DNA of 64,000 nucleotides from Meconema thalassinum (lineage: Eukaryota > Arthropoda > Insecta > Orthoptera > Tettigoniidae), in the NCBI GenBank assembly GCA_946902985.2, contig OX336395.1, forward strand, positions 17,276,708 through 17,340,707, in the 5' to 3' direction. The notes beneath the pieces are model-generated. The model was not told the DNA's origin. It saw nothing but the letters and a program-made list of their open reading frames with translations, and searched no databases. The translations under genes and the position numbers were made by a program. Positions 45,263 to 58,000 of the stretch are shown in pieces; the stretch's first letter is position 1; each line of letters starts with the position of its first letter.

Positions 45263-45570
45263 CATTCTTGCTACCAATCGCCAATCACGAAGAGCAATGT
45301 TTCTGATTCCAACCATCCGTAATGGGATAAGATTGGTGAGGTAAACATGGATAAGACAAGTTGACAGTTGGTTCAATAACCATGTTCAGAGCCACCTAAG
45401 TTATTCACTATTGGGATTTTGCTTATATAAATGATTAAAAACTCCCCAAGAGTTCTACATGCTGTTCATTTCAATTAAATTAGTGTTCCCAACTCACAGC
45501 ATTTATCGGAATTTTGGTTTTACTAGTATCACTCTATGATAATACAGATTGTCTTGTTTAACTTTTCAGT

Positions 45571-45658
45571 CGGGGTGCAAGTTATGAATATGTAAAATAC
45601 ACTCATGGAAATGATTACATGTATTAAATATATATAACAATTAAATGGGTCAAGTTAC
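45571..45658 (-). repeat. ~85-bp repeat, inverted partner of 52479-52563
   Basis: The reverse complement shares taacttg, cccatt, aatacatgtaat, tttcca, gagtgta and tttacatattcat in order and spacing with 52479-52563. The two copies face each other across 6.9 kb. Next to it (45679-45711) is an (ATTT)n microsatellite. Confidence 0.75.
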
Positions 45659-45678
45659 TTTCTACTGTACTCAAATAG

Positions 45679-45709
<31 letters not shown>

Positions 45710-45869
45710 TGTATTTAGCGCATGGCTTTAAGTGACGGGACAGAGTTTGTAGCTGCTTCTATGTGGACACCCATATGGTGATCTACAAGTAGCGTTCAAT
45801 TTGAAGTACTTACACCTTTGGCTGCCAGATATCACTCAAAGCTAGTGGCGAACATTAGAACTTAATATA

Positions 45870-47190
45870 GTGATTCAACGGAATGCTAACCGAAAGGCTC
45901 TTTCGTGTCGTCATGAATGATGACATTAATCGTCTTAGGAAACAAAAAAATGGCCTTCCCCAGGGTTCAGTATTGGCACCTCTTCTATTCAATCTCTATA
46001 TATCGGATATTCCGGAGACAAAATCAGTAAAATTCTCTTATGCAGACGACCTTCCCATTTCCTTTCAACACCCAGATTTCAGCCATGCCGATGCCATCCT
46101 GACGTCTGACCTGAATACACTCAGCTCTTACTTTCAAAACTGGAGACTACAACCCAGCATTAATAAGACAGAATCTGCTTGTTTCCATCTCCACAACAAG
46201 CTGGCTAATACCAAACTCCAAATATGCTTCAATGGCTCATTACTAAAGCACAATCCTAATCCAAAGTATCTCGGCAGAACGCTTGACCGAACTCTATCTG
46301 ACAGAAAGCATCTTGAAAACCTGGGATCTAAGCTGAGATCGCGTAATAATATTCTATTTAAATTGTGTGGAACTTCATGGGGTACTTCAGCGGACACACT
46401 ACGATGTACTGCGCTTGGCTTCGTGTACTCTGCAGCTGAATGCTGCTCTTCATCATGACTTAAGAGTTGCCACGTAAAAAAGTTGATGTACAACTTAAAA
46501 CCATCATGCGTATCATCCCCGGTACTCCGAAGCCTACTGCAACACACTGGCTGCCAGTCCTGTCTCACATTGCTCCACCAAACCTGCGATGATCAAGAGC
46601 TCTTGTTCAAGAATACCGTATGATAAGATCTTGTCCAATCCAACTTTACCCATTCACAGGGATGTTTCAGATCACTGGCGACAAAGGCTGAAATCCCGCA
46701 AGCCACCAATGAAAACAGCTAAGAATCTGATGGATGCTGGTTTCAATTTAAAAGAGGAATGGAAACAGCAAATGTTTCGTACAGCTCCGGAGTGGCCAAG
46801 CCTCTTTAATCCAAACCATGCCCCAGCTGGTTTCAGTTTGCCAAGAAGAACGTGGTCATCACTAAACAGGTTTCGCACTAATTGTGGAAGATCTGCATTC
46901 TCCCTTCACCAATGGGGCTTCAGGGACTCTCCAGCGTGTGATTGTGGCGCACTGGTCCAGACCATGCATGACGTATTGGACGAATGCCCTCTGCGTGCTT
47001 ATGGTGGAGACCAGAAAGACCTTGCTGATGCCTCAGTATCCCTAGTGCAATGGATAAATAATTTAGATATCCATGTGTATTTGTTCACTACTTAGTACCA
47101 TGTATTCTTAGTAGGTGTTTGTATAATATTGTATATACTTGTCCATTATGTAAAATTCCATACACTTAATAATAACGAAATATAACCTAA
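45870..47190 (+). pseudogene. 5'-truncated LINE: end of reverse transcriptase and C-terminal domain
   Basis: The fragment starts inside the RT domain. The frame from 45883 reads FRVVMNDDINRLRKQKNGLP then QGSVLAPLLFNLYISDIP, YADD at residues 54-57, YLGRTLDRTLSDRKH and KLCGTSWGTSADTLR, ending at a stop at 46458. After frameshifts near 46450-46500 and 46585-46630, the C-terminal part is open from 46589 to 47095 and ends in a zinc-binding pattern, CDCGALVQTMHDVLDEC. The motifs suit the jockey/CR1 group of LINEs. The upstream 5' cut is typical of incomplete reverse transcription. A short AT-rich 3' end runs to about 47190. Confidence 0.82.
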
Positions 47191-47300
47191 AAAGTTGGCT
47201 ACACACTACCAATTGTAGCGGTAGGATATTTTACATGCCATAAATATATGACATCGGGCCGCCGACGTTACATCCCCTCAGAAGGAGGGCATACTGAAGG
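47191..47300 (-). repeat. SINE-body-like segment at the left edge of the satellite
   Basis: On the minus strand the first diverged satellite unit (ggtgtagacggtagc) runs into TTTTTT, then agcgtcaaatatcc and on towards tatggcatgtaaaatatcc. It looks like the body of the SINE whose head makes up the adjacent array. Confidence 0.4.
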
Positions 47301-50300
47301 ATATTTGACGCTCTTAAAAAATGCTACCGTCTACACCACTGAAGCCGCAATCTCGGGCATAGCAGTTCAGCATGCTACCCACTACACCACTGAGCCGCTA
47401 CTTCAGTAGGGAATCTCGGGCATAGCAGTTCAGCATGCCACCCACTACGCCACTGAGCCGCTACTTCAGTAGGGAATCTCGGGCATAGCAGTTCAGCATG
47501 CTACCCACTACGCCACTGAGCCGCTACTTCTGTAGGGAACCTCGGGCATTGCAGTTCAGCATGCTACCCACTACACCACTGAGCCGCTACTTCAGTAGGC
47601 AATCTCGGGCACAGCAGTTCAGCATGCTACCCACTACACCACTGAGCCGCTACTTCAGTAGGCAATCTCGGGCATAGCAGTTCTGCATGCTACCCACTAC
47701 ACTACTGAGCCGCAATCTCGGGCATAGCAGTTCAACATGCTACCCACTACACCACTGAGCCACAATCTCGGGCATAGCAGTTCAGCATGCTAACCACTAT
47801 ACCACTGAGCCACAATCTCGGGCATTGCAGTTCAGCATGCTACCCACTATACCACTGAGCCGCTACTTCAGTAGGCAATCTCGGGCATAGCAGTTCAGCA
47901 TGCTACCCACTATACCACTGAGCCGCTACTTCAGTAGGCAATCTCGGGCATAGCAGTTCAGCATGCTACCCACTACACCACTGAGCCGCTACTTCAGTAG
48001 GCAATCTCGGGCATAGCAGTTCAGCATGCTACCCACTATACCACTGAGCCGCTACTTCAGTAGGCAATCTCGGGCATAGCAGTTCAGCATGCTACCCACT
48101 ACACCACTGAGCCGCAATCTCGGGCATAGCAGTTCAGCATGCTACCCACTACACCACTGAGCCACTACTTCAGTAGGCAATCTCGGGCATAGCAGTTCAG
48201 CATGCTACCCACTACACCACTGAGCCACTACTTCAGTAGGCAATCTCGGGAATAGCAGTTCAGCATGCTACCCACTACACCACTGAGCCGCAATCTCGGG
48301 CATAGCAGTTCAGCATGCTACCCACTACACCACTGAGCCACTACATCAGTAGGCAATCTCGGGCATAGCAGTTCAGCATGCTACCCACTACACCACTGAG
48401 CCACTACTTCAGTAGGCAATCTCGGGAATAGCAGTTCAGCATGCTACCCACTACACCACTGAGCCGCAATCTCGGGCATAGCAGTTCAGCATGCTACCCA
48501 CTATACCACTGAGCCGCTACTTCAGTAGGCAATCTCGGGACTAGCAGTTCAGCATGCTACCCACTACACTACTGAGCCGCAATCTCGGGCATAGCAGTTC
48601 AGCATGCTACCCACTACACCACTGAGCCACAATCTCTGGCAAAGCAGTTCAGCATGCTACCCACTACACCACTAAGCCACAATCTCGGGCATAGCAGTTC
48701 AGCATGCTACCCACTACACTACTGAGCCGCGATCTCGGGCATAGCAGTTCAGCATGCTACCCACTACACCACTGAGCCACAATCTCGGGCATAGCAGTTC
48801 AGCATGCTAACCACTACACCACTGAGCCACAATCTCGGGCATAGCAGTTCAGCATGCAACCCACTACACCACTGAGCCGCGATCTCGGGCATAGCAGTTC
48901 AGCATGCTACCCACTACACCACTGAGCCACAATCTCGGGCATAGCAGTTCAGCATGCTACCCACTACACCACTGAGCCACAATCTCGGGCATAGCAGTTC
49001 AGCATGCTACCCACTACACCACTGAGCCACAATCTCGGGCATAGCAGTTCAGCATGCTACCCACTACACCACTGAGCCGCGATCTCGGGCATAGCAGTTC
49101 AGCATGCTACCCACTACACTACTGCTCCGCAATCTCGGGCATAGCAGTTCAGCATGCTACCCACTACACCACTGAGCCGCAATCTCTGGCATAGCAGTTC
49201 AGCATGCTACCCACTATACCACTGAGCCGCAATCTCTGGCATAGCAGTTCAGCATGCTACCCACTACACCACTGAGCCGCAATCTCGGGCATAGCAGTTC
49301 AGCATGCTACCCACTACACTACTGAAGCCGCAATCTCGGGCATAGCAGATCCGCATGCTACCCACTACGCCACTGAGCCGCTACTTCAGTAGGCAATCTC
49401 GGGCATAGCAGTTCAGCATGCTACCCACTACACCACTGAGCCACAATCTCGAGCATAGCAGTTCAGCATGCTACCCACTACACCACTGAGCCACAATCTC
49501 GGGCATAGCAGTTCATCATGCTACCCACTACACCACTGAGCCACAATCTCGGGCATAGCAGTTCTGCATGTTACCCACTATACCACTGAGCCGCAATCTC
49601 TGGCATAGCAGTTCAGCATGCTACCCACTACACCACTGAGCCGCAATCTCGGGCATAGCAGTTCAGCATGCTACCCACTACACTACTGAGCCACAATCTC
49701 GGGAATAGCAGTTCAGCATGCTAACCACTATACCACTGAGCCGCAATCTCGGGCATAGCAGTTCAGCATGCTACCCACTACACCACTGAGCCGCTACTTC
49801 AGTAGGCAATCTCGGGCATAGCAGTTCAGCATGCTACCCACTATACCACTGAGCCGCAATCTCGGGAATAGCAGTTCAGCATGCTACCCACTACACCACT
49901 GAGCTGCAATCTCGGGCATAGCAGTTCAGCATGCTACCCACTACACTACTGAGCCGCGATCTCGGGCATAGCAGTTCAGCATGCTACCCACTATACCACT
50001 GAGCCGCTACTTCAGTAGGCAATCTCGGGCATAGCAGTTCAGCATGCTACCCACTATACCACTGAGCCGCAATCTCGGGCATAGCAGTTCAGCATGCTAC
50101 CCTCTACACTACTGATCCAAAATCTCGGGCATAGCAGTTCAGCATGCTACCCACTACACCACTGAGCCACAATCTCGGGCATAGCAGTTCAGCATGCTAC
50201 CCACTATACCACTGAAGCCGCAATCTCGGGCATAGCAGTTCAGCATGCTACCCACTACGCCACTGAGCCGCTTCTTCAGTAGGGAACCTCGGGCATAGCA

Positions 50301-52390
50301 GTTCAGCATGCTATCCACTACACCACTGAGCCGCTACTTCAGTAGGCAATCTCGGGCATAGCAGTTCAGCATGCTACCCACTACGCCACTGAGCCGCTAC
50401 TTCAGTAGGCAATCTCGGGCATAGCAGTTCAGCATGCTATCCACTACACCACTGAGCCGCTACTTCAGTAGGCAATCTCGGGCATAGCAGTTCAGCATGC
50501 TACCCACTACACCACTGAGCCACAATCTCGGGCATAGCAGTTCAGCATGCTACCCACTACGCCACTGAGCCGCTACTTCAGTAGGCAATCTCGGGCATAG
50601 CAGTTCAGCATGCTATCCACTACACCACTGAGCCGCTTCTTCAGTAGGGAACCTCGGGCATAGCAGTTCAGCATGCTACCCACTACGCCACTGAGCCGCT
50701 ACTTCAGTAGGCAATCTCGGGCATAGCAGTTCAGCATGCTACCCACTACACCACTGAGCCACAATCTCGGGCATAGCAGTTCAGCATGCTACCCACTACA
50801 CCACTGAGCCACAATCTCGGGCATAGCAGTTCAGCATGCTACCCACTACACCACTGAGCTGCTTCTTCAGTAGGCAATCTCAGGAATAGCAGTTCAGCAT
50901 GCTACCCACTACACCACTGAGCCACAATCTCGGGCATAGCAGTTCAGCATGCTACCCACTACACCACTGAGCCACAATCTCGGGCATAGCAGTTCAGCAT
51001 GCTACCCACTACGCCACTGAGCCACTACTTCAGTAGGCAATCTCAGGAATAGCAGTTCAGCATGCTACCCACTACACCACTGAGCCGCTTCTTCAGTAGG
51101 GAACCTCGGGCATAGCAGTTCAGCATGCTACCCACTACGCCACTGAGCCACTACTTCAGTAGGCAATCTCAGGAATAGCAGTTCAGCATGCTACCCACTA
51201 CGCCACTGAGCCGCAATCTCGGGCATAGCAGATCAGCATGCTACCCACTACGCCACTGAGCCGCTACTTCAGTAGGCAATCTCGGGCATAGCAGTTCAGC
51301 ATGCTACCCACTACGCCACTGATCCGCTACTTCAGTAGGCAATCTCGGGCATAGCAGTTCAGCATGCTACCCACTACGCCACTGATCCGCTACTTCAGTA
51401 GGCAATCTCAGGAATAGCAGTTCAGCATGCTACCCACTACGCCACTGAGCCGCAGTCTCGGGCATAGCAGATCAGCATGCTACCCACTACGCCACTGAGC
51501 CGCTACTTCAGTAGGCAATCTCGGGCATAGCAGTTCAGCATGCTACCCACTACGCCACTGATCCGCTACTTCAGTAGGCAATCTCGGGCATAGCAGTTCA
51601 GCATGCTACCCACTACGCCACTGAGCCGCAATCTCGGGCATAGCAGATCAGCATGCTACCCACTACACCACTGAGCCGCAATCTCGGGCATAGCAGTTCA
51701 GCATGCTACCCACTACGCCACTGAGCCGCTACTTCAGTAGGCAATCTCGGGCATAGCAGTTCAGCATGCTACCCACTACGCCACTGAGCCGCAATCTCGG
51801 GCATAGCAGTTCAGCATGCTACCCACTACGCCACTGAGCCGCTACTTCAGTAGGCAATCTCAGGCATAGCAGTTCAGCATGCTACCCACTACGCCACTGA
51901 TCCGCTACTTCAGTAGGCAATCTCGGGCATAGCAGTTCAGCATGCTACCCACTACACCACTGAGCCACAATCTCGGGCATAGCAGTTCAGCTTGCTACCC
52001 ACTACACCACTGAGCCGCTACTTGAGTAGGCAATCTTGGGCATAGCAGTTCAGCATGCTACCCACTACACCACTGAGCCACAATCTCTGGCATAGCAGTT
52101 CAGCATGCTACCCACTACACAACTGAGCCACAATCTCGGGCATAGCAGTTCAGCATGCTACCCTCTACACCACTGAGCCGCAATCTCGGGCATAGCAGTT
52201 CAGCATGCTACCCACTACACCACTGAGCCGCAATCTCGGGCATAACAGTTCAGCATGCTACCCACTACACCACTGAGCCGCAATCTCGGGCATAGCAATT
52301 CAGTATGCTACCCACTACACCACTGAAGCCGCAATCTCGGGCATAGCAGTTCAGCATGCTACCCACTACGCCACTGAAGCCGCTACATCA
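47300..52390 (-). repeat. 50/63-bp satellite built from a pol III A-box SINE head
   Basis: About 90 head-to-tail units of two lengths. The 50-bp unit contains aatctcgggcatagcagttc and agcatgctacccactacacc. The 63-bp unit is the same plus 13 bp (tacttcagtaggc) inserted after gc. On the minus strand nearly every unit contains TGGTGTAGTGG, a perfect fit to the pol III A-box consensus TRGYNNARNGG, followed by gtagcatgc as in tRNA D-arms. No B-box is present. Units vary by a few bases and long and short forms are interspersed in runs. The right edge is at about 52390. Confidence 0.93.
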
Positions 52391-52640
52391 GTAGGGAATT
52401 TACATGAGTAAAAATTAAAACTTTTACACAGTGAAGAGGATCTGAAGATGGCCACTTGAGAGTCGAAACGCGTAATCCTAACTTGCCCCATTAAATTCCG
52501 ATTATTAACTAATACATGTAATTGTTTCCAGGAGTGTAATTTACATATTCATATTGTGTACCGCGCCCATTTATTGGGCACAGTCGTGTTTGCCGAATGA
52601 AGAGCTGCACATGGCAATACAATTGTGAAATATTTTTAGC
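52391..52640 (+). other. Spacer with a repeat end and a ctgaaga...cgaaac motif
   Basis: Non-coding. 52442-52477 contains CTGAAGA, a short possible stem, then GAAAC, in the arrangement of a hammerhead ribozyme core but with a weak helix II. 52479-52563 is the inverted partner of 45571-45658. Confidence 0.4.
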
Positions 52641-54180
52641 CTACTTTCGATTTTTGCAAAAAATAAAAGTAGACTTATGAGATCAAAACAGGGCCAAAAT
52701 TTGTCTGTCTGTGTACCTATGTGTCTGTGTGTGTGAGTGTGTGAGTGTGTGTACTCTGAATGTCCGTCACCCCTATCAATTCAAACACGGTGAAACCAAA
52801 TTGAACAAAATTTGGTACAGAGGTAGCACCAGCAAAGGGCACTCCAGTGTCATGTTTTATATCATCGCCATCTTGACGAAAAAGTAATGGTGGCCACCCA
52901 AATGTTCAAAGCTTAAGTCATATTACGACTAACCTAATCATCTGATCTCTACTAAATTTTGCAACGACATACATTTGTATGGCAAGCGTCCTTTGACTGA
53001 ACTAGAAGGCCATCAGCCCAATAGTTTGCATATGGCGGCCATGTATGTGTGCAAATCGATTCCCCCTATCAATTCAAACACGGTGAAATCAAATTGTACG
53101 AAATTTGGTACAGAGATAGCACGAACAAAGGGCACTCCAGTGTCATGTTTTATATCGCCACCATCTTGACGAAAACGTAATGACGGCCACCCAAGTGTTA
53201 AAAGCTTGAATCAAATTGCGTCCAACCTAATCATCTGATCTCTACAAAATTTTGCAACATTATACCTTTATGTATAAGAAAACCTTTTGACCAAACTACA
53301 AGGTCATCAGCCCAATAATTTGTGGATGGCAGCCATGTATGTGTGCAAATCGATTCCCCCTATCTTTTCAAACGCGGTGAAACCGAATTGAACGAAATTT
53401 GGTACAGAGGTAGCACCAGCAAAGGGCACCTCAGTGTCATGTTTTATATCGCCGCCATCTTGACGGAAACCTAATGGTGGCTACACAAATGTAAAAAGCT
53501 TAAATCAAATTACGACCAACCTAATCATCTGATCTCTACCAAATTTTGCAACAACATACCTTTATGTGAGAAACGTTCTTTGACCAAGCTACAAGGTCAT
53601 CAGTCCAATACTGCATATGGCGGCCATGTATGTGTGCTAATCGATTGCCCCTATCAATTCAAACACGTTGGAACCGAATTGAACGAAATTTGGTACAGAG
53701 GTAGTACTAGCAAAGGGCACCTCATTGTCATGTTTTATATTGCCGCCATCTTGACGGAAACGGAATGTTGGCCACCCAAATGTTCAAAGCTTAAATCAAA
53801 TTACGACCAATCTAATCATTTGATCTCTACCAAATTTTGCAATAACATACCTTTTTGTGGGAAGCATCTTTTGACTGAACTACAAGGTCATCAGCCCAAT
53901 AGTTTGCAGATAGCGACCCTGTATGTGTGCAAATCAATACCCCATATCAATTCAAACACGTTGAAACCGTTTTGAATGAAATTTTTCACAGAGGTAGCAC
54001 TCGCAAAGGACACCTCATATTCATGTTTAATATCCGTATAGCACGTTGTATTTCAACAAGCTACTACAACCAACATTCGATTATACTCCTTGAAAAGGAC
54101 AAAGAGTTTTAACAATACCCATGCATTTAGGAGATAGTAGGCTATATGTTCTTTACTGAACATCTTGTTTTGAAAAAAAA
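52641..54180 (+). repeat. Dispersed repeat with ~293-bp internal tandem units
   Basis: Order: start block (ctactttcgatttttgc), a TG-rich microsatellite (about 52703-52755), about 4.3 tandem units, end block (54030-54180). Units start with ccctatcaattcaa-like sequence at 52771, 53064, 53358, 53648 and 53941, so spacing is 290-294 bp. Each unit carries gaaatttggtacagaggtag, the cgccatcttgacg block and the aggtcatcagcccaat block. Open frames inside are short. Related pieces lie at 3.65-4.24, 5.72-6.01 and 7.04-7.22 kb in the opposite orientation. Confidence 0.85.
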
Positions 54181-55061
54181 AAATCTGTGTCAGAATCCGT
54201 GAAATCGTCTAATTTCATTAGCCGATGACATTCTGATGGAAATACAATATTGGTACTGTACCTTATCAGCCTTGTGCCTTGAGGCTATAGAAGCCTGTTC
54301 TCTCATTTTGCGAGCGCTGACATAAACCCTCGTGACTGATTAGCGAGCGATTTTTCAGCTGAATGAGAGCGAGTTTTTAAGACATATTGCTTGTCATATG
54401 ATGGCTCTCGTTAGTTATTTCCACCAATAGGAGTATTTTTAATATTTACGACGAAATAAGGAACTAACTAGAAGTCACCAAAGAATCTTAAGCTGGAAAC
54501 GAAAGGAAATTTTGCTGTTACAAATATAACATCCGATGCCGAAATGTAGAAGTTCAAACAAATCCCCACAACAAAGAAAGATTAAAGGATGATGAGGGAA
54601 TGTTCCCAGTGTCACCTCCGCACGATGAGCGGGTGAGGCGTGAGTACAAGCAAGGGAAAGTTGTGTTCCCGCTTGGGACAAACCCACTTCAATTTCCGCT
54701 CAAAGAAGTACACTTTGATTCCCCACTGGGGAGATATTCGGTTTGGTCATCGTATAGAGGTTTACAGTGTCGGGATGAGAACAGTTTGCAGTGATTACCT
54801 TTCGCGTTCATGTGTTGAAATTGGTGGCTTTATATGAAACACAATAGCTGAAACATCGCGGAGAACAGTCGCTTTGAGATGTGTGGGCGAGCAATCAAGT
54901 ATGGAGTTCATAACTTACGCAAGGTTGCTGGATTACGTGCGCAATAGCGTGCAATTCAACTTTGCCGGATAGCGAGCTGATGGCCTTGGCAGAAGTTCAA
55001 TACATCGCGACGACAATCTCATTCAATAGCTTTCTGCAGTGTGTATTGCATTGTATTAAAC
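54181..55061. other. No gene seen
   Basis: Mixed sequence between the 293-bp repeat and the 94-bp satellite. Overlapping frames of 61-70 codons (54475-54837) have no motif. Confidence 0.45.
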
Positions 55062-58000
55062 ATAAACAGTGAGTCAGCGTGTTCAGACAGCAATCTTCAA
55101 TGAACCTAGTTTAAAATCCAGGCATTCCAGTATGATATCATAACGCTTGTCTGTAATAAACAGTGAGTTAGCGTGTTCAGACAGCAATCTTCAATGAACC
55201 TAGTTTAAAATCCAGGCATTCCAGTATGATATCATAACGCTTGTCTGTAATAAACAGTGAGTCAGCGTGTTCAGACAGCAATCTTCAATGAACCTAGTTT
55301 ACAATCCAGGCATTCCAGTATGATATCATAACGCTTGTCTGTAATAAACAGTGAGTCAGCGTGTTCAGACAGCAATCTTCAATGAACCTAGTTTACAATC
55401 CAGGCATTCCAGTATGATATCATAACGCTTGTCTGTAATAAACAGTGAGTCAGCGTGTTCAGACGGCAATCTTCAATGAACCTAGTTTACAATCCGGGCA
55501 TTCCAGTATGATATCATAACCGCTTGTCTGTAGTAAACAGTGAGTTAGCGTGTTCAGACAGCAATCTTCAATGAACCTAGTTTAAAATCCAGGCATTCCA
55601 GTATGATATCATAACGCTTGTCTGTAATAAACAGTGAGTTAGCGTGTTCAGACAGCAATCTTCAATGAACCTAGTTTAAAATCCAGGCATTCCAGTATGA
55701 TATCATAACGCTTGTCTGTAATAAACAGTGAGTCAGCGTGTTCAGACAGCAATCTTCAATGAACCTAGTTTACAATCCAGGCATTCCAGTATGATATCAT
55801 AACCGCTTGTCTGTAATAAACAGTGAGTCAGCGAGTTCAGACACCAATCTTCAATGAACCTAGTTTACAATCCAGGCATTCCAGTATGATATCATAACGC
55901 TTGTCTGTAATAAACAGTGAGTTAGGGTGTTCAGACAGCAATCTTCAATGAACCTGGTTTACAATCCAGGCATTCCAGAAAGATATCATAACCGCTTGTC
56001 TGTAATAAACAGTGAGTCAGCGTGTTCAGACAGCAATCTTCAATGAACCTAGTTTACAATCCAGGAATTCCAGTATGATATCATAACGCTTGTCTGTAAT
56101 AAACAGTGAGTTAGCGTGTTCAGACAGCAATCTTCAATGAACCTAGTTTACAATCCAGGCATTCCAGTATGATATCATAAACGCTTGTCTGTAATAAACA
56201 GTGAGTCAGCGTGTTCAGACAGCAATCTTCAATGAACCTAGTTTACAATCCAGGCATTCCAGTATGATATCATAACCGCTTGTCTGTAATAAACAGTGAG
56301 TTAGCGTGTTCCGACAGCAATCTTCAATGAACCTAGTTTACAATCCAGGCATTCCAGTATGATATCATAACGCTTGTCTGTAATAAACAGTGAGTCAGCG
56401 TGTTCAGACAGCAATCTTCAATGAACCTAGTTTACAATCCAGGCATTCCAGTATGATATCATAACGCTTGTCTGTAATAAACAGTGAGTTAACGTGTTCA
56501 GACAGCAATCTTCAATGAACCTAGTTTACAATCCAGGCATTCCAGCATGATATCATTACCGCTTGTCTGTAATAGTCAGCGTGTTCAGACAGTAATCTTC
56601 AATGAACTTAGTTTACAATCCAGGCATTCAAGTATGATATCATAACCGCTTGTCTGTAATAAACAGTGAGTTAGCGTGTACAGACAGTAATCTTCAATGA
56701 ACCTAGTTTACAATCGAGGCATTCCAGTATGATATCATAAGGGCTTGTCTGTAATAAACAGTCAGTCAGCGTGTTCAGACAGCAATCTTCAATAAACCTA
56801 GTTTACAATCGAGGCATTCCAATATGATATCATAGCCGCTTGTCTGTAATAAACAGTCAGCGTGTTCAGACAGCATTCTTCAATGAACCTAGTTTACAAT
56901 CGCGGCATTCCAGTATGATATCATAACGCTTGTCTGTAATAAATAGTGAGTTAGCGTGTTCAGACAGCAATCTTCAATGAACCTAGTTTACAATCCAGGC
57001 ATTCCAGTATGATATCATAACCGCTTGTCTGTAATAAACAGTGAGTCAGCGTGTTCAGACACCAATCTTCAATGAACCTAGTTTACAATCCAGGCATTCC
57101 AGTATGATATCATAACGCTTGTCTGTAATAAACAGTGAGTTAGGGTGTTCAGACAGCAATCTTCAATGAACCTGGTTTACAATCCAGGCATTCCAGAAAG
57201 ATATCATAACCGCTTGTCTGTAATAAACAGTGAGTCAGCGTGTTCAGACAGCAATCTTCAATGAACCTAGTTTACAATCCAGGAATTCCAGTATTATATC
57301 ATAACGCTTGTCTGTAATAAACAGTGAGTTAGCGTGTTCAGACAGCAATCTTCAATGAACCTAGTTTACAATCCAGGCATTCCAGTATGATATCATAAAC
57401 GCTTGTCTGTAATAAACAGTGAGTCAGCGTGTTCAGACAGCAATCTTCAATGAACCTAGTTTACAATCTAGGCATTCAAGTATGATATCATAACCGCTTG
57501 TCTGTAATAAACAGTGAGTTAGCGTGTTCCGACAGCAATCTTCAATGAACCTAGTTTACAATCCAGGCATTCCAGTATGATATCATAACGCTTGTCTGTA
57601 ATAAACAATGAGTCAGCGTGTTCAGACAGCATTCTTCAATGAACCTAATTTACAATCCAGGCATTCCAGTATGATATCATAACGCTTGTCTGTAATAAAC
57701 AGTGAGTTAACGTGTTCAGACAGCAATCTTCAATGAACCTAGTTTACAATCCAGGCATTCCAGCATGATATCATTACCGCTTGTCTGTAATAGTCAGCGT
57801 GTTCAGACAGTAATCTTCAATGAACTTAGTTTACAATCCAGGCATTCATGTATGATATCATAACCGCTTGTCTGTAATAAACAGTGAGTTAGCGTGTACA
57901 GACAGTAATCTTCAATGAACCTAGTTTACAATCGAGGCATTCCAGTATGATATCATAACCGCTTGTCTGTAATAAACAGTCAGTCAGCGTGTTCAGACAG

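Noticed and set aside
47300..52390. Regular repeats that could be taken for a CRISPR array
   Set aside because: Units are contiguous with no unique spacers, the genome is eukaryotic and there are no cas genes.
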